34,515 nt of DNA from Bacteroidales bacterium UBA5762 (lineage in GTDB: Bacteria > Bacteroidota > Bacteroidia > Bacteroidales > TTA-H9). Numbering within the stretch: position 1 is the first letter of the stretch; every line of letters starts with the position of its first letter. The stretch is from NCBI GenBank assembly GCA_002418865.1, contig DIEY01000068.1:242-34756 (forward strand), in the 5' to 3' direction. Of this stretch, positions 32,632-34,515 are shown piece by piece. Under the pieces are notes generated by a model. The model was given only the letters and a program-made list of their open reading frames with translations, ran no database searches and was not told the origin of the DNA. The position numbers and the translations under genes were made by a program.

Positions 32632-34473
32632 ATGAAAAAACTTTTTACAATTGTATTAGTCATGCTCATTGGCCTGCAAGCATGGTCAACTGATAGGGTA
32701 ATTCCTTCGAAAGACATCAGGCAAAAGGCTGTAAAAATTAAACATCAGCGTCCGATTAAGGATTTGGGCAACCCTTATGGAGTACTAGAAAATCCCGGTT
32801 TAAAAAGCATAGTGGCTTATCCCGAAGCCGATTTAGGTGTTACCCAATATGATCTTCAAACCAACTCCACATTAGGCAATCGCTTTTACATGTATCCCGA
32901 GGGCCAAATGGTTTTTGTTTGGACTATCGGAATGACTCCAACTAATTATCCTGACCGCGGTACTGCTTACAATTATTGGGATGGTACATCCTGGCAGCCT
33001 GCACCTATAGGCCGCATCGAAAGCACACGTACAGGTTGGCCGAGTTATGCTCCGGTTGGTACAACTGGCGAAGCAGTTATTGCACATAGAGCAACCGATC
33101 TTCTTTTTTCTAAACGCGAAAGTCGTTTTTCGGGTACGTGGGTGCAAACGCCGATTGCTGGCCCTACTGGAACTGAACCTGCTTGGCCACGTATGATTCC
33201 TTCAGGTACCGATAATCAGTATCTACATTATCTAGTGAATTCCTATACGGAGTATAATGGTCAAGGTATGGCTTTGCTCTATTCTCGCTCCTCTGATGGC
33301 GGACAGTCGTGGGAAGTTCAGAATGCCATCATTGACGAATTAGGCCCAGACTACTATTACGAGATTGGTGCCGATGCCTATGTGATGGCCTCCCGTGGTG
33401 AAACTGTTGCCTATTTAGTGGGCAGTCCATGGATGGATCTCGTCCTTATGAAATCTAACGATAATGGTCAAACTTGGCAAAAAACCATCATCTGGCAACA
33501 TCCTTATCCATTCTATGATTTTACTTATGTAACCGATACATTCTATTGTGTGGATAATTCCATTGCATTGACTTTAGATAAAGACAACATGGCACATGTA
33601 GCCTTCGGCATTAATAAAGTTCAAGGGAATAGTGATGGTACCTATAATTTATACCCCGGTGTTGACGGTATTGGATACTGGAATGAATCCCGCCCCACTT
33701 TTTCCGATAACAAAATGGCTCTCTGCCCTTATGGCTTCGAAGGTTCTGAAATGATCGATAATTATAACTTAATTGGTTGGTCTCAGGATGTGAATGGCAA
33801 CGGACAGTTGGATATTACACTCGATATAATGTTTTATCGTTCCATTGGGCTTTCAACTATGCCAAGTATCTATGTGGATGATCAAGACAATGTGTATGTG
33901 GCTTATGCCTCTACTACCGAAGGCTATGACAATGGAACCAATAATTACAAACATATATGGATGAGAGTTGCATCTAATAAGGGTGAATTATGGTCGGGAA
34001 CCTTTACCGATATCATGGGCGATATTTCACACATTTTCGATGAGGGAATCTGGCCTCAATTGGGACAACTTTCCGATAATAATGTATATTTAATTTATAA
34101 TGTTGACCCTCATCCCGGTCTTTCTGTTGATGGAGACCACGATCCTGTGGATAATCATCAGCTTTGTGTTACTATTCCTAAAGATCAGCTTGGCGTGGGA
34201 ACAAACGATATAGAACTGACAAGTATTTCAAAACCTTTCCCAAATCCTGCTACCGATAAAATTTTTCTATCCATCAGCCCCAAAGAACCAGTTAATATAT
34301 CCATAGAAATTACTAACCTCGCAGGTCAAGTCCTAAAACGTTTCGACTATGGAAATAAAACTGTCGGCACTCACCTGCTCTCTATTAATACATCTTCTTT
34401 AAAATCAGGATATTATTTGCTAACGATTTATTCGGGCGCCGAAAAACTTACTTATCCTGTTCTTATTCGTTAG
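32632..34473 (+). CDS. T9SS-exported BNR/Asp-box repeat protein
   Basis: This secreted protein of 613 residues starts with a signal peptide (MKKLFTIVLVMLIGLQAWST). The last 80 residues, from SKPFPNPATDKIFLSI through ITNLAGQVLKRF to SGYYLLTIYSG.., are a type IX secretion C-terminal sorting domain (type A), so it should cross the outer membrane and be released or surface-anchored. The middle resembles a sialidase-like beta-propeller, with Asp-box motifs SSDGGQSWEV and SNDNGQTWQK, as in BNR-repeat proteins. No sialidase catalytic set (arginine triad, FRIP) was seen, so it may be a binding or structural propeller rather than an enzyme. A longer in-frame start at 32596 is rejected because it lies in the promoter. 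Confidence 0.9.
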   Translation: MKKLFTIVLVMLIGLQAWSTDRVIPSKDIRQKAVKIKHQRPIKDLGNPYGVLENPGLKSIVAYPEADLGVTQYDLQTNSTLGNRFYMYPEGQMVFVWTIGMTPTNYPDRGTAYNYWDGTSWQPAPIGRIESTRTGWPSYAPVGTTGEAVIAHRATDLLFSKRESRFSGTWVQTPIAGPTGTEPAWPRMIPSGTDNQYLHYLVNSYTEYNGQGMALLYSRSSDGGQSWEVQNAIIDELGPDYYYEIGADAYVMASRGETVAYLVGSPWMDLVLMKSNDNGQTWQKTIIWQHPYPFYDFTYVTDTFYCVDNSIALTLDKDNMAHVAFGINKVQGNSDGTYNLYPGVDGIGYWNESRPTFSDNKMALCPYGFEGSEMIDNYNLIGWSQDVNGNGQLDITLDIMFYRSIGLSTMPSIYVDDQDNVYVAYASTTEGYDNGTNNYKHIWMRVASNKGELWSGTFTDIMGDISHIFDEGIWPQLGQLSDNNVYLIYNVDPHPGLSVDGDHDPVDNHQLCVTIPKDQLGVGTNDIELTSISKPFPNPATDKIFLSISPKEPVNISIEITNLAGQVLKRFDYGNKTVGTHLLSINTSSLKSGYYLLTIYSGAEKLTYPVLIR

Positions 34474-34515
34474 GCTTTGAAAGACAACCTCCTATCCTAT
34501 AAATTTTTAAACAAA

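Overview
The window reads as a chromosomal segment of an AT-rich member of the Bacteroidota, most likely an uncultured or anaerobic Bacteroidales-type organism. The evidence is a short primary sigma factor without region 1.1, a C-terminal type IX secretion sorting domain, Bacteroidota-type families (DUF4301, DUF4159, BatA-like, a PruA of about 540 residues) and promoters fitting the Bacteroidota consensus TTG-N19-21-TAnnTTTG, with few Shine-Dalgarno sequences. No rRNA, tRNA, CRISPR array, transposase or phage gene was seen.

Layout. Positions 1-2036 hold one small secreted protein of unknown function and two apparently broken small genes, so this end looks like decaying accessory DNA. Positions 2037-7499 (minus) form a tight four-gene run: GH31 alpha-glucosidase, short-chain dehydrogenase, DUF4301 protein, dapB. 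After a 0.8 kb gene-free stretch come a 14-repeat TPR protein and a BaiN/HI0933-type flavoprotein (plus), then a TauE/SafE exporter (minus). Positions 12985-14323 hold no protein gene. They do contain two promoter-plus-terminator units that look like small RNA genes, one on each strand, before the terminator of rpoD. The cluster rpsO-pnp-rpoD (minus) follows, then an M3-family lipoprotein peptidase (plus), converging through a strong 17-bp hairpin on pruA (minus). Next is a minus-strand run of SPFH/band-7 protein, membrane PH-like protein and a 58-residue ribbon-helix-helix protein, with a dyad in its promoter region. From 24147 to 32325 six plus-strand genes lie nearly end to end: YjjG-like HAD phosphatase, rsmE, DUF4159 protein, BatA-like membrane protein, flavodiiron protein and topoisomerase IV subunit A (parC). 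The window ends with a T9SS-exported BNR/Asp-box protein behind a full consensus promoter.

Most genes are housekeeping: lysine/diaminopimelate synthesis, RNA decay and ribosome, transcription initiation, proline catabolism, rRNA methylation and topology. The flavodiiron protein suggests oxygen or NO detoxification in an anaerobe or microaerophile. The least explained parts are the two candidate RNAs near 13.4-14.2 kb, the SPFH/PH-like/RHH unit with its possible operator, and the nucleotidyltransferase-like motifs in the DUF4301 protein.
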